Below are positions 47,201 through 56,974 of a stretch of 64,000 nucleotides of DNA, piece by piece; the first letter of the stretch is position 1; every line of letters starts with the position of its first letter. The stretch is from Prosthecobacter gellanilyticus. GTDB taxonomy: Bacteria; Verrucomicrobiota; Verrucomicrobiia; Verrucomicrobiales; Verrucomicrobiaceae. The position numbers and the translations under genes are program-made. The stretch spans positions 1-64,000 of the forward strand of contig NZ_BKAG01000002.1 of the NCBI RefSeq assembly GCF_007992435.1, in the 5' to 3' direction. The notes under the pieces were generated by a model. The model was not told the origin of the DNA and did not search any database. It was given only the letters and a program-made list of their open reading frames with translations.

Positions 47201-48646
47201 CAAAGCTCCGGCGGGGATGCTGTAGGTGGCGGCGACTTCTGTGACGACCTGTACCGTGAAGGTGGCCTGCGTATGGGCCGCAAGCGTGCCGCCGCTGAAG
47301 GTCAGCACCTGACCTGCGATGCTGCTTTGAAATCCAGCCGAGACAGCACTGTCACTGACGTAGTTTAAACCAACGGGTAGAGTGAGTTGCCCGCCCACTT
47401 GATAGGCCGCGCCGCCTCCGCTGTTGTGAACACGCACATGCAGCAGAAAACGTTCACGCGTGTAGGGCAGGGAAGGTGGCGGAATCTGCGGGCCGAAGCC
47501 CGATGGGCCGGCCACCTCGGCCAGAAGGTCAGGGCGCTGCGGCGCAAAGGCGATGCCGCGAAAGGCTTTGTTCGTATCGGCTGTTGCGATCAAGGTCGGC
47601 ATGCCGCTCAATGTGCCTGTGCTGCCACTCGTGTCTGAGAGGCTCACGATCTCGCCACCACCAGTGGCCGTCCCGCCACCTTTGCGCACGGCATAAAGGT
47701 TGACTCCAGGACTTGGGAGTTGAAAAACGCTTGCTGTTAGGCCTCGATACGCATCTGCCGCAGCGCCAGCACTGCCGCGTGCCGTCCATGTGGTGCCATC
47801 AAAGCTGTATTTGAGGATGCCACCATTGGTGGCCTCATCATCAGCGATGTAGAGTGTGTCGACACCAACCACGGTCTCACTCAAATCAAGCAGCACAAAG
47901 GCGTTCGGGCTGAGATTCACGGGATAGCCCGGCAGATTGGTGATGATTTGGCTCGCCGTGTTAGGCAGTCCCGAACCCACCGGACCGAGACGAGCCGTCG
48001 AACCATTGCCTGATGAAACATAGAGCTGCCCATTAAAGATCCCAGGCTGGCGGAGGTTGTTGTTCGTGGTGCTGAGTTGCAGTGATGTCGTGGCTCCAAG
48101 CGCGGCCACATGCCGCACACCACCGGTGGTACTGTTGCCATTGCCTGCGACCCAGAACTGCGCGCCATCCGCGGAGCACACACCACGGAAGTTGTTCGCG
48201 CTATACGCATCCGTGAGGCCTGTGCTGGTGTCGATACCCCCCAGCGCATCCACGCGACCGATCACACGATTCACAGCACTCGATGCAGTGCCGGTCAGCG
48301 ATGAGGAATGCGGCGGCGTGGCATCATAACCCGGCAGCACAATGTATCTGCCATCCGCCGAGAGAGTCATCTGGCCTTCCGAGCCCGCCGTGCCGCTGGC
48401 GATGAGCCTCTTCTGCATGCCGTTCACCGTCGTCGGCAGGGCGATGGACTGCACCAGCGTGCCCGTGGGTGTGTATTCATCCAGGAAGACCGGATTGCCC
48501 GTGTTGACCAGCGAGCCCGTGCCGGTGCCGATGCGATAGATGACGAGATTTCCTGCGGCGAAAGGCGCGGCCAGCAGACGTGCAGAGACAAAGTGAATCG
48601 AGGCCAGCATCAACGCTGCCAGCCACATAGGGGGAAGGTTTTTCAT
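38273..48646 (-). CDS. Giant secreted surface protein: beta-propeller, DUF11, Calx-beta, lamin-tail, CotH and repeat modules
   Basis: 3457 residues with a signal peptide. Order by residue: propeller-like region (about 30-370); CARDB/DUF11-like repeats (to about 760); Calx-beta (about 770-870); Ig-like and InlB-like parts (to about 1060); a beta domain ending in FGWPEG near 1304; lamin-tail domain (1440-1560, LVISEVMSNNEHTI then DWLEIYNPG); PA14-like region (1690-1780); chitobiase-C-like module (about 1985); CotH kinase-like domain (about 2100-2390, LYLNGQYWGIYDSDERPEANF and FFAHDFEHTFFN); second chitobiase-C-like module (about 2545). The DUF11-Calx-beta-Ig-InlB-FGWPEG block is repeated at 2790-3457. 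CotH proteins phosphorylate proteins in spores; here the role is unknown. Likely surface attachment or polymer handling. Confidence 0.8.
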   Translation of the reverse strand: MKNLPPMWLAALMLASIHFVSARLLAAPFAAGNLVIYRIGTGTGSLVNTGNPVFLDEYTPTGTLVQSIALPTTVNGMQKRLIASGTAGSEGQMTLSADGRYIVLPGYDATPPHSSSLTGTASSAVNRVIGRVDALGGIDTSTGLTDAYSANNFRGVCSADGAQFWVAGNGNSTTGGVRHVAALGATTSLQLSTTNNNLRQPGIFNGQLYVSSGNGSTARLGPVGSGLPNTASQIITNLPGYPVNLSPNAFVLLDLSETVVGVDTLYIADDEATNGGILKYSFDGTTWTARGSAGAAADAYRGLTASVFQLPSPGVNLYAVRKGGGTATGGGEIVSLSDTSGSTGTLSGMPTLIATADTNKAFRGIAFAPQRPDLLAEVAGPSGFGPQIPPPSLPYTRERFLLHVRVHNSGGGAAYQVGGQLTLPVGLNYVSDSAVSAGFQSSIAGQVLTFSGGTLAAHTQATFTVQVVTEVAATYSIPAGALVMDPLSLVDESDEANNSSTTTPSFDVNHAADLKVSLSAPANALTGSAGFDYTIIAGNEGLSDAPSVRVSFTIPAGLSFVSASGAGFNASEDSGVVHLDGSLIADSSATLTVRVTASADGTYTAPVGAAVIGQIPLTLLIESDLTNNTSTTAATTELLTSDLAITNVANGTFQAGDSASYTINVSNTGTGNTQGLVAITETLPAGLTATSLTGTGWTITQGTGATVSATRSDALLPGQSYPPLTLNVTIATNAPTSVISTAHVSGGGDSIAANNSASATTSVLGAGPGVISLSSASYIAHEEDVAVSINLTRTGGRTGEVMVTFATSNDTASAGSDYTSVNAIVPFADDQISRTVLVPLLGDNANEPNETFNITISAPTGDAALGAITTASVFLLEPDSADPKLTLKDPKPNQRIDEGAVSASGEVSDNKQVRRVQVKLNNGSFADAQLTPGNGGKTNFTLPLAPTPGLNNLVVKASDFRGNETDELLRSFTYVVKRPLTLSLVSAGSSTVSIKPNEALTALELGKSYSLTAKPVSGKVWNGWSSPQLTLSDAQRLNTTLNFTMTEGLSITANFADNPFHVSVIGDFSGLVRADGGTTPSHDNEGAIKIKVTPGGSFSGTLQIAGTNLPFNGVLDTAGTARFGNELAISTLLSRSPRAGYVLAFAADLSLSGSKKITGTLRRQTREGSVPLSTLEVNRHAYDGKTPATSVTDTFYTWAMPAQAQTNGLTASQFPQGDSIGSIHVSKSGAAAIAGVLADGTSFTASAALSAGQDLPLFVPLEKGAGSINGWLHVDHTRPDTDVSGTAMHWFKPVIADAHYYPFGWPEGVTLSLIGARFTVPVGESVLPDLAEVSGANALLSFAQGGLVGLLGKELAITPTNVVTKIPASDPSYELKLTAKTGQYTGKFDLGTGAFASFTGVILQKGEHRRGFGHFLTAKPKVISGTGLSGVVELRTKFNPRLTLVISEVMSNNEHTITDEDGAYSDWLEIYNPGLTEVDLTDWCLTDSASNLAKWRFPAVTLGPKQLLLVWASSKNRRVPGQPLHTNFNLLAGGEYLALVRPDGVTIEHEFSPMFPALANDESYGIHFSGRPALVQGAAVKYHLPANNSLGTTWTAKEFNDASWSKGKTGLGFGVGVPGFTVRQVASKPAFGAVLSIAACEALLALPKGHGNILSEATVIAPYINYLGDGAEGRYGDNLSLPNGTAEPYAFKAMGIITIPVAGNYVFGLNSDDGGRIKIDGVAVMTDDSNHGPLDNLSAPVNLTAGSHTVEIIMWEGGGGDCVEFFAKAGTDTAWNADFKLVGGPGGLPVVTNPPSSISTASNVISTNLQSAMQGKRAGCYARLPFTVTSVGSLTGMTLRMRYNDGFVAWLNGTEIARRNAPLTPVFDSTATATRSAAETLTEEVIDLSAQISLLSGGTNVLAIHGMNDSVSDSSFLILPELSTTAGLAANAVFFRPGDTAITATPGTMNGVPAFDGIVAPLVFSQKHGFYDKPISLAITTATGGASIRYTLDGSTPTATHGTLYNGPVAISKTSIVRAIGYRSGYEPSALLTQSYFFLNDVIRQSANGARPSTSWPAGTVNGQVSDYGMDPDIVNGTNPEIGGVDKVKSALKSIPTVSIVTDLPNLFSQDTGIWVNPYGRGEAWERPASVELIGDSGPNGGFDINCGLRLRGGFSRSGDNPKHALRLFFRSEYGASKLNYPLFGNEGVSSFDKIDLRTAQNYSWSFGGDGNNTFIREESTRELQGAMGQPYSKSRYYHLYLNGQYWGIYDSDERPEANFAESYIGGDADDYDTVKGEQDQGYVTGVTDGNLDAWEQLRVKARAHSADPSNANFFAISGKAADGVTATSDPVLLEVDNLIDYMLLTFWSGNLDGATSAFLGDSRANNWFASRNRTGNFGGFRFFAHDFEHTFFNVDEDRTGPFANGNPADVSTYNPMFIHHDLRPNLEYRMMWADRVQKHLFGGGALVAENVQTRMRARKTLLDKVIIAESARWGDSKRGNDTPLNRLNWIGAVDYVIENYVPERGSRVIAQLRADDLYPSFDAPELAQNGGPFPSGSELMITGHGGIMYYTLDGSDPRQIGGTLNPAAQVYTSSTSTIQAVPLTQTWKYLADGSDQDSAWRASVFDDSTWSSGPGELGYGDGDEATIVSFVDANASAAGMQKNATTYFRTSFEIADATGLTAAALQVKYDDGVILYLNGTQVARSPNMPATAAHNYYTNVSAPNESAFFTFNIDPALLVTGTNVLAAEVHQAAPDSSDVSFQASLSVTRTDTPTPLFLTGTGSRTLKVRARQNDEWSALVEAVFDVSPAPDLTVSLNPPSFPFAGGSFQLVVPVKNIGSAPTSGLIEVTSPLPVGAQSVLLGMAAGWTSHLNPDGSTTARRSTPLQPGETSSLILIVDTWSTAPNYMPFSATVAGGGEMIRSNNSASLVVRVNSQGTSHFTFANNVFAAPEADGSVTVTVVRTGTRTGAASVRLSTSNGSAISPGDYQAQEVIVEFADGEDAREVQIGLTPDDRKEIHKYFTVKLDNPTGGTSIEGVGQARVTILEEDTNAPTVSLTTPSEAARIVLANVLLKGTARDDKGLGKVQVALNNGSFTDVVTTLDAKGTSGTFTAEVPALAGNNTVRIRAVDARGLISNEVISQFTFVPLRPLTVNILPAGSGDVSITPGGKLSQLEVGKSYTLTAKPKTSFLFDHWSGPSINTPSQSLTFTMSEGLVISANFAGSAVGTANAGAYQGLVVSDAGVPRLQESHGIISLNLTPAALLSGSLQLGEVKYPFAGELHPDGSARFGKERSISLIIPRVGRASLVLSLQINLAMHTLTGHVGEQTRTGVAPLCAFNGARKRALLASNSPLLGNGGKYQVTLTQVNPVAGTLGYPGNAASMLKGTLAKSGVLTLAGILTDGSKVTATCDLLESNQMPFYELLDGKAGSLATVLNWSEATPGFTVTGGLWFKPVTNQGLSPFGWPEGLVFSIEGEP

Positions 48647-48842
48647 GAATACCGTGACAGATTTATCACGAAAGACGGTGCGGTGCGAGTCCCGCGAGAA
48701 GGGACTTCACTCTCCCCTGGCGAGGCTAGCCGGCCATACGCAACAGACATGCTCAGGCCAAGGAACCTGCATTTTGCAACACGGCACTTCTCGGGAAGCT
48801 TCGGTCCGTCAGAGAAACCTAAACACGCAAAACCTCAACACT

Positions 48843-49235
48843 ATGAAACTCACCTCAAACATCGCCGCCGCCCTTCTTGGTCTCGCCTTCGTGACCTTCG
48901 GGCTGAACTTCTTCCTGAACTTCATCCCCATGCCGCCGGACAATTCTCCGGCCGACGCTCCTCACAAACTCTTCATGGCTGCCCTCTACCCCACGGGCTA
49001 CCTGACTTTTGTGAAGGTGCTGGAGATCCTCGGCGGCGTGCTCGTGGCCCTGCCGAAGACTCGCAACTTCGGTCTCCTGGTCCTTGGCCCCATCGTGATT
49101 AATATTCTGGCCTTCCAGATCTTCCTCACCAAGGGCGCAGGCCTGACCCAGCCTCCGGTGATCGCCGTGGCCGTCCTTTCCGCCTTCGTTCTCTTCACAG
49201 AGCGCAAGGCTTTCGCCAACCTGCTCAAGGCCTGA
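48843..49235 (+). CDS. DoxX-like small membrane protein
   Basis: 130 residues from the ATG at 48843, with four hydrophobic helices (NIAAALLGLAFVTFGLNFFLNF; YLTFVKVLEILGGVLVALP; FGLLVLGPIVINILAFQIFL; PPVIAVAVLSAFVLF). The LEILGGVLV segment is typical of DoxX-like proteins. They sit in the inner membrane; some act in oxidative stress with thiol or quinone redox. The leader is CA-rich with no Shine-Dalgarno sequence. The 196 bases upstream hold no other gene. Confidence 0.75.
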   Translation: MKLTSNIAAALLGLAFVTFGLNFFLNFIPMPPDNSPADAPHKLFMAALYPTGYLTFVKVLEILGGVLVALPKTRNFGLLVLGPIVINILAFQIFLTKGAGLTQPPVIAVAVLSAFVLFTERKAFANLLKA

Positions 49236-49319
49236 GTCGCTACAAGCCGCGGGGCCGTATGTCTTCACGGCATCGGCCTCATCCCTCCCGGTCTCTAAAC
49301 TTCACCCTTTTTTGCTGTG

Positions 49320-49808
49320 ATGAATACCGCCATCCATCCTGGAGTCCGCATTGGCCACGTGCATTTGAAAGTGGCTGACCTGGAGCGCGCGCTGGCCTTT
49401 TACTGCGGTGTGCTCGGGTTTCAAATCACCCAGCGCTACGGCACCCAGGCCGCCTTTGTGTCCGCTGGGGGCTACCATCACCACATCGGCCTGAACACCT
49501 GGGAGAGCAAAGGCGGCAAGGCACCGCCTCCGGGCACCACGGGACTCTACCACGCCGCGATCCTGTATCCTGATCGAGCCTCTCTCGCTGATGCGCTGAA
49601 GCGCCTGATCCAGCATCAAGTCCCCCTGGATGGTGCCTCCGATCATGGCGTGAGCGAGGCCCTCTATCTCCGCGATCCTGATGGCAACGGTCTCGAGCTC
49701 TACGTGGACCGCGAGCCCGCCGAGTGGCCTCGCGATTCTCGCGGCGAAATCGCCATGACCACCGGGCCGCTGGATCTCGAGTCGTTGCTCAAAGCCGCTC
49801 CTCTGTGA
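49320..49808 (+). CDS. VOC-family (glyoxalase/extradiol dioxygenase-like) protein
   Basis: 162 residues from the ATG at 49320; a GTG one codon earlier is possible. The vicinal-oxygen-chelate fold is clear: RIGHVHLKVADLERALAFYCGVLGFQ, HHHIGLNTW, LYHAAILYPD and YLRDPDGNGLELYVDR, giving the His/Glu metal ligands. It resembles catechol-2,3-dioxygenase-like CatE proteins. Substrate unknown. Confidence 0.88.
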   Translation: MNTAIHPGVRIGHVHLKVADLERALAFYCGVLGFQITQRYGTQAAFVSAGGYHHHIGLNTWESKGGKAPPPGTTGLYHAAILYPDRASLADALKRLIQHQVPLDGASDHGVSEALYLRDPDGNGLELYVDREPAEWPRDSRGEIAMTTGPLDLESLLKAAPL

Positions 49809-49893
49809 GAGCCGCCCCGCTCCATCCCACCTTCGCTTCCTCTCATTTCCCCCAAACCGCACCCTAACTCAAACCCGCAACGCACCCACTCCT

Positions 49894-50571
49894 ATGAGCC
49901 ACTACCACCAACTCTTCACCGCTGAAGATGCCGCTGTCGTCTTCATCGATCATCAGCCCCAGATGACCTTTGGCGTGTCCAACATTGATCGCGCCACCTT
50001 GATCAACAACGTCACCCTTCTCGCCAAGGTCGCGAAGGAGTTCAATGTCCCCACCGTGCTGACCGCCGTGGAGACAGAGAGCTTCTCCGGCTACCTCTGG
50101 CCCCAGCTCCTGGATGTGTTTCCCGGCCAGCCGGTGATCGAACGCACCAGCATGAACTCCTGGGATGATGCTGGTTTCCGCAAGGCCATCGAAGCCACAG
50201 GCCGCAAGAACATCATCATGACCGGGCTCTGGACCGAAGTCTGCGTCACGTGGCCGACGATCGAGATGATCGGCGCCGGATATAACATCTACGTCGTGGA
50301 TGATTGCTGCGGAGCCACCTCTCCCGCGGCTCATGAGGCTGCGCTCAGCCGCATGGTGCAGGCCGGTGCCACACGTCTCACCACCATCCCGGCCCTGCTG
50401 GAATTCCAGCGCGACTGGAAGAACCGCGAACATTACAACAACCTTATGGGCATCCTCAAACAGCACGCCGGAGCCTATGGCGTGGGTGTGGAGTATGCCT
50501 ACACCATGGTGCACAAGGCACCTCAGTCCGCTCAGTCGCCTCATGTCGTGACCGGCGGAGCCAAGCATTGA
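49894..50571 (+). CDS. Isochorismatase-family cysteine hydrolase (YcaC-like)
   Basis: 225 residues. DHQPQ near the start gives the catalytic Asp, and TEVCVTWP the nucleophile Cys. ERTSMNSWDDAGF in the middle and FQRDWKNREHY near the end resemble YcaC. YcaC is a cytoplasmic hydrolase of unknown substrate. It lies in a plus-strand cluster with VOC, ABM, porin and amidohydrolase genes. Confidence 0.88.
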   Translation: MSHYHQLFTAEDAAVVFIDHQPQMTFGVSNIDRATLINNVTLLAKVAKEFNVPTVLTAVETESFSGYLWPQLLDVFPGQPVIERTSMNSWDDAGFRKAIEATGRKNIIMTGLWTEVCVTWPTIEMIGAGYNIYVVDDCCGATSPAAHEAALSRMVQAGATRLTTIPALLEFQRDWKNREHYNNLMGILKQHAGAYGVGVEYAYTMVHKAPQSAQSPHVVTGGAKH

Positions 50572-50659
50572 TAAAACTCACCGTGAACAGCGCGGGCGGA
50601 TCCTGGCCAGCCGCACAGCCCGCCCGCGTCTTGTTCTCTGATTTTCACCCCTTCTTCTC

Positions 50660-51193
50660 ATGTCTGTTCATGTTGCCATCACTCGTAGCGTGCGCCCCGG
50701 CTGCGAGGCTGAGTTTCAGCAGGCGCTCACGGAATTTTTTCAAAGTTCGTTCAGCCACGGTGGTGTGATCGGTGCCAGCCTGCTGCTGCCTCCGCCGGGT
50801 TCGGACTCGCGTGAGCACGGCATCTTGCGCACCTTTGCCAGCGAGGCGGAGCGGGACGCCTTCTACGCATCTCCGGAATTTCAGCAGTGGGAAAAGCGCG
50901 CGCAAACACTCACCGAGGGCGAGGCTCAGTATCGTGAATTGCATGGCCTTGAGGCCTGGTTCCGCGAGCCGGGTTCGCCCAAGCCTCCCCGCTGGAAGAT
51001 GGCCGTGGCCACTCTGGCAGGCGTGTATCCCACCAGCTTGTTGTTAGGTGCTTTGGTCATTCCGAATCTGCATAGTCTGCCGCATCCGGTCGCCTCATTG
51101 ATTGTCGGCGCGTGCATGGTCACCATGCTCACCTGGGTCGTGATGCCGCTGGTCACGAAGCTGCTGCATCGCTGGCTGCATTCCAACGTTTGA
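50660..51193 (+). CDS. Antibiotic biosynthesis monooxygenase (ABM) domain with membrane tail
   Basis: 177 residues. Residues 1-100 form a ferredoxin-like ABM fold (HVAITRSVRPGCEAEFQQALTEFF...HGILRTFASEAERDAFYASPEFQQW). The C-terminal part has two membrane helices (about 112-134 and 140-165), so the domain is membrane-bound in the cytoplasm. ABM domains act on quinone-like compounds in several cases. The gene lies 16 bases before the porin gene. Confidence 0.82.
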   Translation: MSVHVAITRSVRPGCEAEFQQALTEFFQSSFSHGGVIGASLLLPPPGSDSREHGILRTFASEAERDAFYASPEFQQWEKRAQTLTEGEAQYRELHGLEAWFREPGSPKPPRWKMAVATLAGVYPTSLLLGALVIPNLHSLPHPVASLIVGACMVTMLTWVVMPLVTKLLHRWLHSNV

Positions 51194-51208
51194 TTCACGT
51201 CCGCATTT

Positions 51209-52546
51209 ATGAGCAACCCCTTGCGACATCTTCTGGCTCTGATGGTGTCGTTCTCAGGGGCGGCCAATGCGGCTGACGATCCCTGGGATCGGGTGCCGCC
51301 GCCTGCCGAGTCGCTTTTCAAAGCGCACGTTGATCTGGATGAAGCTGGGCAGAGCAGGCTCAGCTTCGGTGGCCATGCGCGCTCGATGTTTGAGTATTAT
51401 CGGAACCGGGACTTCGGGTTCGCGCCGATCCGTGATGACGCCTGGGTGCACCATCGTGTGCAGGTCTTCGGTGTCTGGCAGGAGGGCGATGACTTCAAGC
51501 TGATGACCGAACTGACCTGGGGCGAGATGCAAGGCATGCGCAATGAGCAGTCTCCACCTGACGAAGATCAGCTGGATCTGCTGCAGCTCTATGCGCAGGC
51601 TCGCCTGGAGCTCGGTGCGCGCTCATCTCTCGTGCTTCGGGCAGGTCGGCAGACTCTCTACTATGGTTCGGGCAGGCTTCTCGCGCACCGCGAAGGTGCG
51701 AACCAACGGCTGGTGCATGATGCCTTGCGTCTCTCCTGGCGGATGCCGGATTGGAACGTGGACGCCATCCTGGCTTCGCCGGTCCGCATTGGTCCGGGGG
51801 AGTTCGACAATGCCTCGTATTTTCAGCGAACGCTACTTTGGGGCCTCTATGCCACGGGACCCTCGGTCTTCGGCGAGGGGCATGGCATGGATATCTACTA
51901 TCTGGGCCGTCGCCTCGATAGCTCGCCGCTGAGTGATGGGCAGCAGGAGATCCGTCACACCTTCGGCACACGCCTTTTTGGCAAGGAAGGGCCGTGGAGT
52001 TATAACCACGAGTTCATTCTGCAGACGGGTGACGTGGCGGACCGGGACATCCTGGCCGGAGCGGTGAGCCTGGGGCTGGGGCACACCTGGAAAGACCAGC
52101 TTTTCCAACCAACACTCGGTTTCCGCGGTGACCTGATCTCCGGCGGGCAGGGAAGTGGTGAGATCAATACCTTCGACCCCTTGTTTCAGGCTAACAATTA
52201 TTTCAACGAGGGCGGCTTCGTCTCGCCCTCGAATCTCTACAATCTCAATCCTCGCCTCAGTCTTCAGCTCACGAAAAGCCTGAGCCTGGATCTCGGAGTG
52301 AACTTCCTGTGGCGGTTTGATACCGGGGATGCTGTCTACACACCGCCCTTCAATGCCGTGGCTGGTGCTGCGCCGAATGGCGAGCGCTATCTGGGCACAG
52401 CCTACAATGCGGCGCTGGCCTGGGACCCGCATTCATCGTTTGATCTTTCCATCGGATTCACCCACCACGAAGCAGGCCCCTCGCTCACGAGCGTCGGTGG
52501 CCGGAGCGTGGACTATTTGCAAATCGCTGCTCGCATCGAATTTTAA
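51209..52546 (+). CDS. Alginate-export-type outer-membrane porin
   Basis: 445 residues with a signal peptide (MSNPLRHLLALMVSFSGAANA). The body is amphipathic beta strands. LRAGRQTLYYGSGRLLAHREGANQRLVHDALRLSW is typical of the alginate-export domain (AlgE/OprD-like barrels), and the chain ends in an aromatic residue (ARIEF), the outer-membrane signal. It would pass a small anionic or sugar-like molecule across the outer membrane; the substrate is unknown. It starts 16 bases after the ABM gene and ends 19 bases before the amidohydrolase, so these form one transcript. Confidence 0.85.
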   Translation: MSNPLRHLLALMVSFSGAANAADDPWDRVPPPAESLFKAHVDLDEAGQSRLSFGGHARSMFEYYRNRDFGFAPIRDDAWVHHRVQVFGVWQEGDDFKLMTELTWGEMQGMRNEQSPPDEDQLDLLQLYAQARLELGARSSLVLRAGRQTLYYGSGRLLAHREGANQRLVHDALRLSWRMPDWNVDAILASPVRIGPGEFDNASYFQRTLLWGLYATGPSVFGEGHGMDIYYLGRRLDSSPLSDGQQEIRHTFGTRLFGKEGPWSYNHEFILQTGDVADRDILAGAVSLGLGHTWKDQLFQPTLGFRGDLISGGQGSGEINTFDPLFQANNYFNEGGFVSPSNLYNLNPRLSLQLTKSLSLDLGVNFLWRFDTGDAVYTPPFNAVAGAAPNGERYLGTAYNAALAWDPHSSFDLSIGFTHHEAGPSLTSVGGRSVDYLQIAARIEF

Positions 52547-52565
52547 CCTCAACTCACCTTATCCC

Positions 52566-54413
52566 ATGTCACTCGAAACCACTCAGAAGGCAGACTTGAT
52601 CCTCTACAATGGCCGCATCAGTACGCTGGACCCTGATTACCCGGAGGCTGGAAACATCGCCATCGCAGGTGGTCGCATCATCGCGGTCGATGAGGGTGAG
52701 GAGTATGCGGACATCACCACGCCGCAGACGAAGCGCATCGATCTGAAAGGCCGTCGCGTGGTGCCGGGTCTCTATGATTCGCACCTGCATGTCATTCGCG
52801 GCGGTCTGAACTACAATCTGGAGCTGCGCTGGGATGGCGTGACTTCTCTGAGTGATGCCCTGGCACTGCTGAAGATCCAGGCGGATCGCACACCCGCACC
52901 ACAGTGGGTTCGTGTGGTCGGTGGCTGGAACGAATTTCAGTTCAAAGAAAGGCGCCTGCCGACACTGGATGAACTCAACGCAGCAGCTCCTGACACGCCG
53001 GTCTTCATCCTGCATCTCTACTGCCAGGCCATGCTGAACCGCGCCGCGCTTAAGGCCGTGGGTTATGACAAGAACACGCCAAACCCGCCTGGAGGCGAGA
53101 TCCAGCGTGACAAGAATGGCGAGCCCACCGGACTTCTCATTGCCAAACCGAACGCGCTCATTCTTTACGCAACGCTCGCCAAAGGTCCCAAGCTGCCCAT
53201 CGAGTATCAGTACAACTCCACCCGCCAGTTCATGCGCGAGCTGAACCGGCTTGGCCTAACCAGCGTTTGTGATGCGGGTGGCGGCTTTCAGAACTACCCG
53301 GATGACTACGAGGTCATCACCGAGCTGCACAAGCGCGGCGAGCTGACTCTGCGCATCGCCTACAATCTCTTCACGCAAAACAAAGGTGGGGAGAAAGGTG
53401 ACTTTGAGCGCTGGATCGGCATGACCAAGCCGGACACGGGGGATGACTATTATCGGGTGAATGGAGCAGGCGAGATGCTGGTCTTCAGCGCGGCGGATTT
53501 TGAGGACTTCCTGGAACCTCGTCCTGATCTGCCTGCCACGTTGGAGACGGAGTTGAAAGACGTCGTCACCCTGCTCGCGGAGAACCGTTGGCCTTTCCGT
53601 TTGCACGCCACCTATGACGAGAGCATCACACGCTTCCTAAATGTCTTTGAGGAGGTCAACCGTCATGCGCCGCTCGAAGGCCTGCATTGGTTCCTTGATC
53701 ACTGCGAGACCATCAGTGACCGCAATATTGAGCGCTTGAAGGCTCTCGGCGGCGGCATCGCCATTCAGCATCGCATGGCCTTCCAGGGCGAGTATTTTGT
53801 CGATCGCTATGGCAAGGCAGCAGCGGAGCGCACCCCACCCGTGCGCCGCATGCTGGAGATGGGCGTGCCCGTCGGTGCGGGAACAGATGCCACACGCGTG
53901 GCGAACTACAATCCATGGAACTCGCTCTACTGGCTGGTCAGCGGCAAGACGGTCGGGGGTTTGAGCCTGTACACGGAGAAGAATCGTCTAAGCCGTAAAG
54001 AAGCTCTCGAACTCTACACCCATGGCAGCGCCTGGTTCAGCCGTGACGAAGAGAAAAAAGGCGTGCTCAAACCCGGCCAGCTAGCGGACCTCATCGTGCT
54101 CAGTGATGACTACTTCCAGGTGCCGGAGGAGGAGATCAAAGGGCTGCACAGCGTGCTGACCATCCTCGGCGGGAAGCCGGTGTATGCCGAGGCAGAGTTC
54201 AAAGAGCACTCGCCGCCTGACCTGCCCGTGACTCCGGACTGGAGTCCGGTGGCGAAGTTTGGGGGCTATGGCGCACCAGGATTTACCAAGGCGGAACGCA
54301 GCATCAGCTTTGCCCCCCACATCGCGCCGGTCATGAATCGCAGTGGTTCAACGATTCAGGCCACGCCGCTCCCGCAATTGTGGGGCAGTGGGTGCGACTG
54401 TTACGCCTTCTAA
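52566..54413 (+). CDS. YtcJ-like metal-dependent amidohydrolase
   Basis: 615 residues from the ATG at 52566. The composite amidohydrolase fold is clear: ILYNGRISTLDPDYPEAGNIAI, LKGRRVVPGLYDSHLHVIRGG (His-X-His type metal site), FRLHATYDES, HWFLDHCETIS and GVPVGAGTDATRVANYNPW with the catalytic Asp. The C-terminal beta part reads LKPGQLADLIVLSDDYFQVP. YtcJ-like enzymes hydrolyse amides or formylated compounds; no substrate can be named. The C-terminal 60 residues include CDCYAF. Confidence 0.9.
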   Translation: MSLETTQKADLILYNGRISTLDPDYPEAGNIAIAGGRIIAVDEGEEYADITTPQTKRIDLKGRRVVPGLYDSHLHVIRGGLNYNLELRWDGVTSLSDALALLKIQADRTPAPQWVRVVGGWNEFQFKERRLPTLDELNAAAPDTPVFILHLYCQAMLNRAALKAVGYDKNTPNPPGGEIQRDKNGEPTGLLIAKPNALILYATLAKGPKLPIEYQYNSTRQFMRELNRLGLTSVCDAGGGFQNYPDDYEVITELHKRGELTLRIAYNLFTQNKGGEKGDFERWIGMTKPDTGDDYYRVNGAGEMLVFSAADFEDFLEPRPDLPATLETELKDVVTLLAENRWPFRLHATYDESITRFLNVFEEVNRHAPLEGLHWFLDHCETISDRNIERLKALGGGIAIQHRMAFQGEYFVDRYGKAAAERTPPVRRMLEMGVPVGAGTDATRVANYNPWNSLYWLVSGKTVGGLSLYTEKNRLSRKEALELYTHGSAWFSRDEEKKGVLKPGQLADLIVLSDDYFQVPEEEIKGLHSVLTILGGKPVYAEAEFKEHSPPDLPVTPDWSPVAKFGGYGAPGFTKAERSISFAPHIAPVMNRSGSTIQATPLPQLWGSGCDCYAF

Positions 54414-54560
54414 TGGACCGGAGCACGTTCGTGCAGCTTTTTCGGGTGACAGACGGAAAGAGATCAAATTAGAATCGTCGGAATGGATAGTCTCCCGGTG
54501 ATACCCTCGTGCGTATTGCTGGGGTCTTAATTCGGTCGTCTTCTTCAGCTCCCACCCTAG

Positions 54561-56813
<2,253 letters not shown>

Positions 56814-56844
56814 CCTTCAAGGTCAGACCTGAAAGCTCAAAATC

Positions 56845-56882
56845 ACGCCCCGGACCTCATGCAGGTCCGGGGCGTTTTTATT
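56845..56882 (+). terminator. Rho-independent terminator of katG
   Basis: A perfect 13-bp stem (ACGCCCCGGACCT / AGGTCCGGGGCGT) with a 5-nt loop is followed by a T tract. It lies 32 bases after the katG stop, and separates katG from the next gene. Confidence 0.92.
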
Positions 56883-56919
56883 GAGGAGAGTGCTCTCCGA
56901 AAAAATAATTTCCGAAAGT

Positions 56920-56947
56920 TGTCCTCCGGCCGCGATCCCGTTCGTCG
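56920..56947 (+). promoter_or_regulatory. ECF-type promoter before the SRPBCC gene (TGTCCT-N17-CGTCG)
   Basis: TTGTCCT (TGTCCT at 56920-56925) and CGTCG (56943-56947) are 17 nt apart. The same two boxes with the same spacing, and a shared AT-rich upstream TTCYGAAA pattern, occur on the minus strand at 63295-63322 before the ECF42 operon. The start codon lies 28 bases after the -10 box. Confidence 0.75.
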
Positions 56948-56974
56948 TGATGTTGAACCCCCAACACCAAACCT

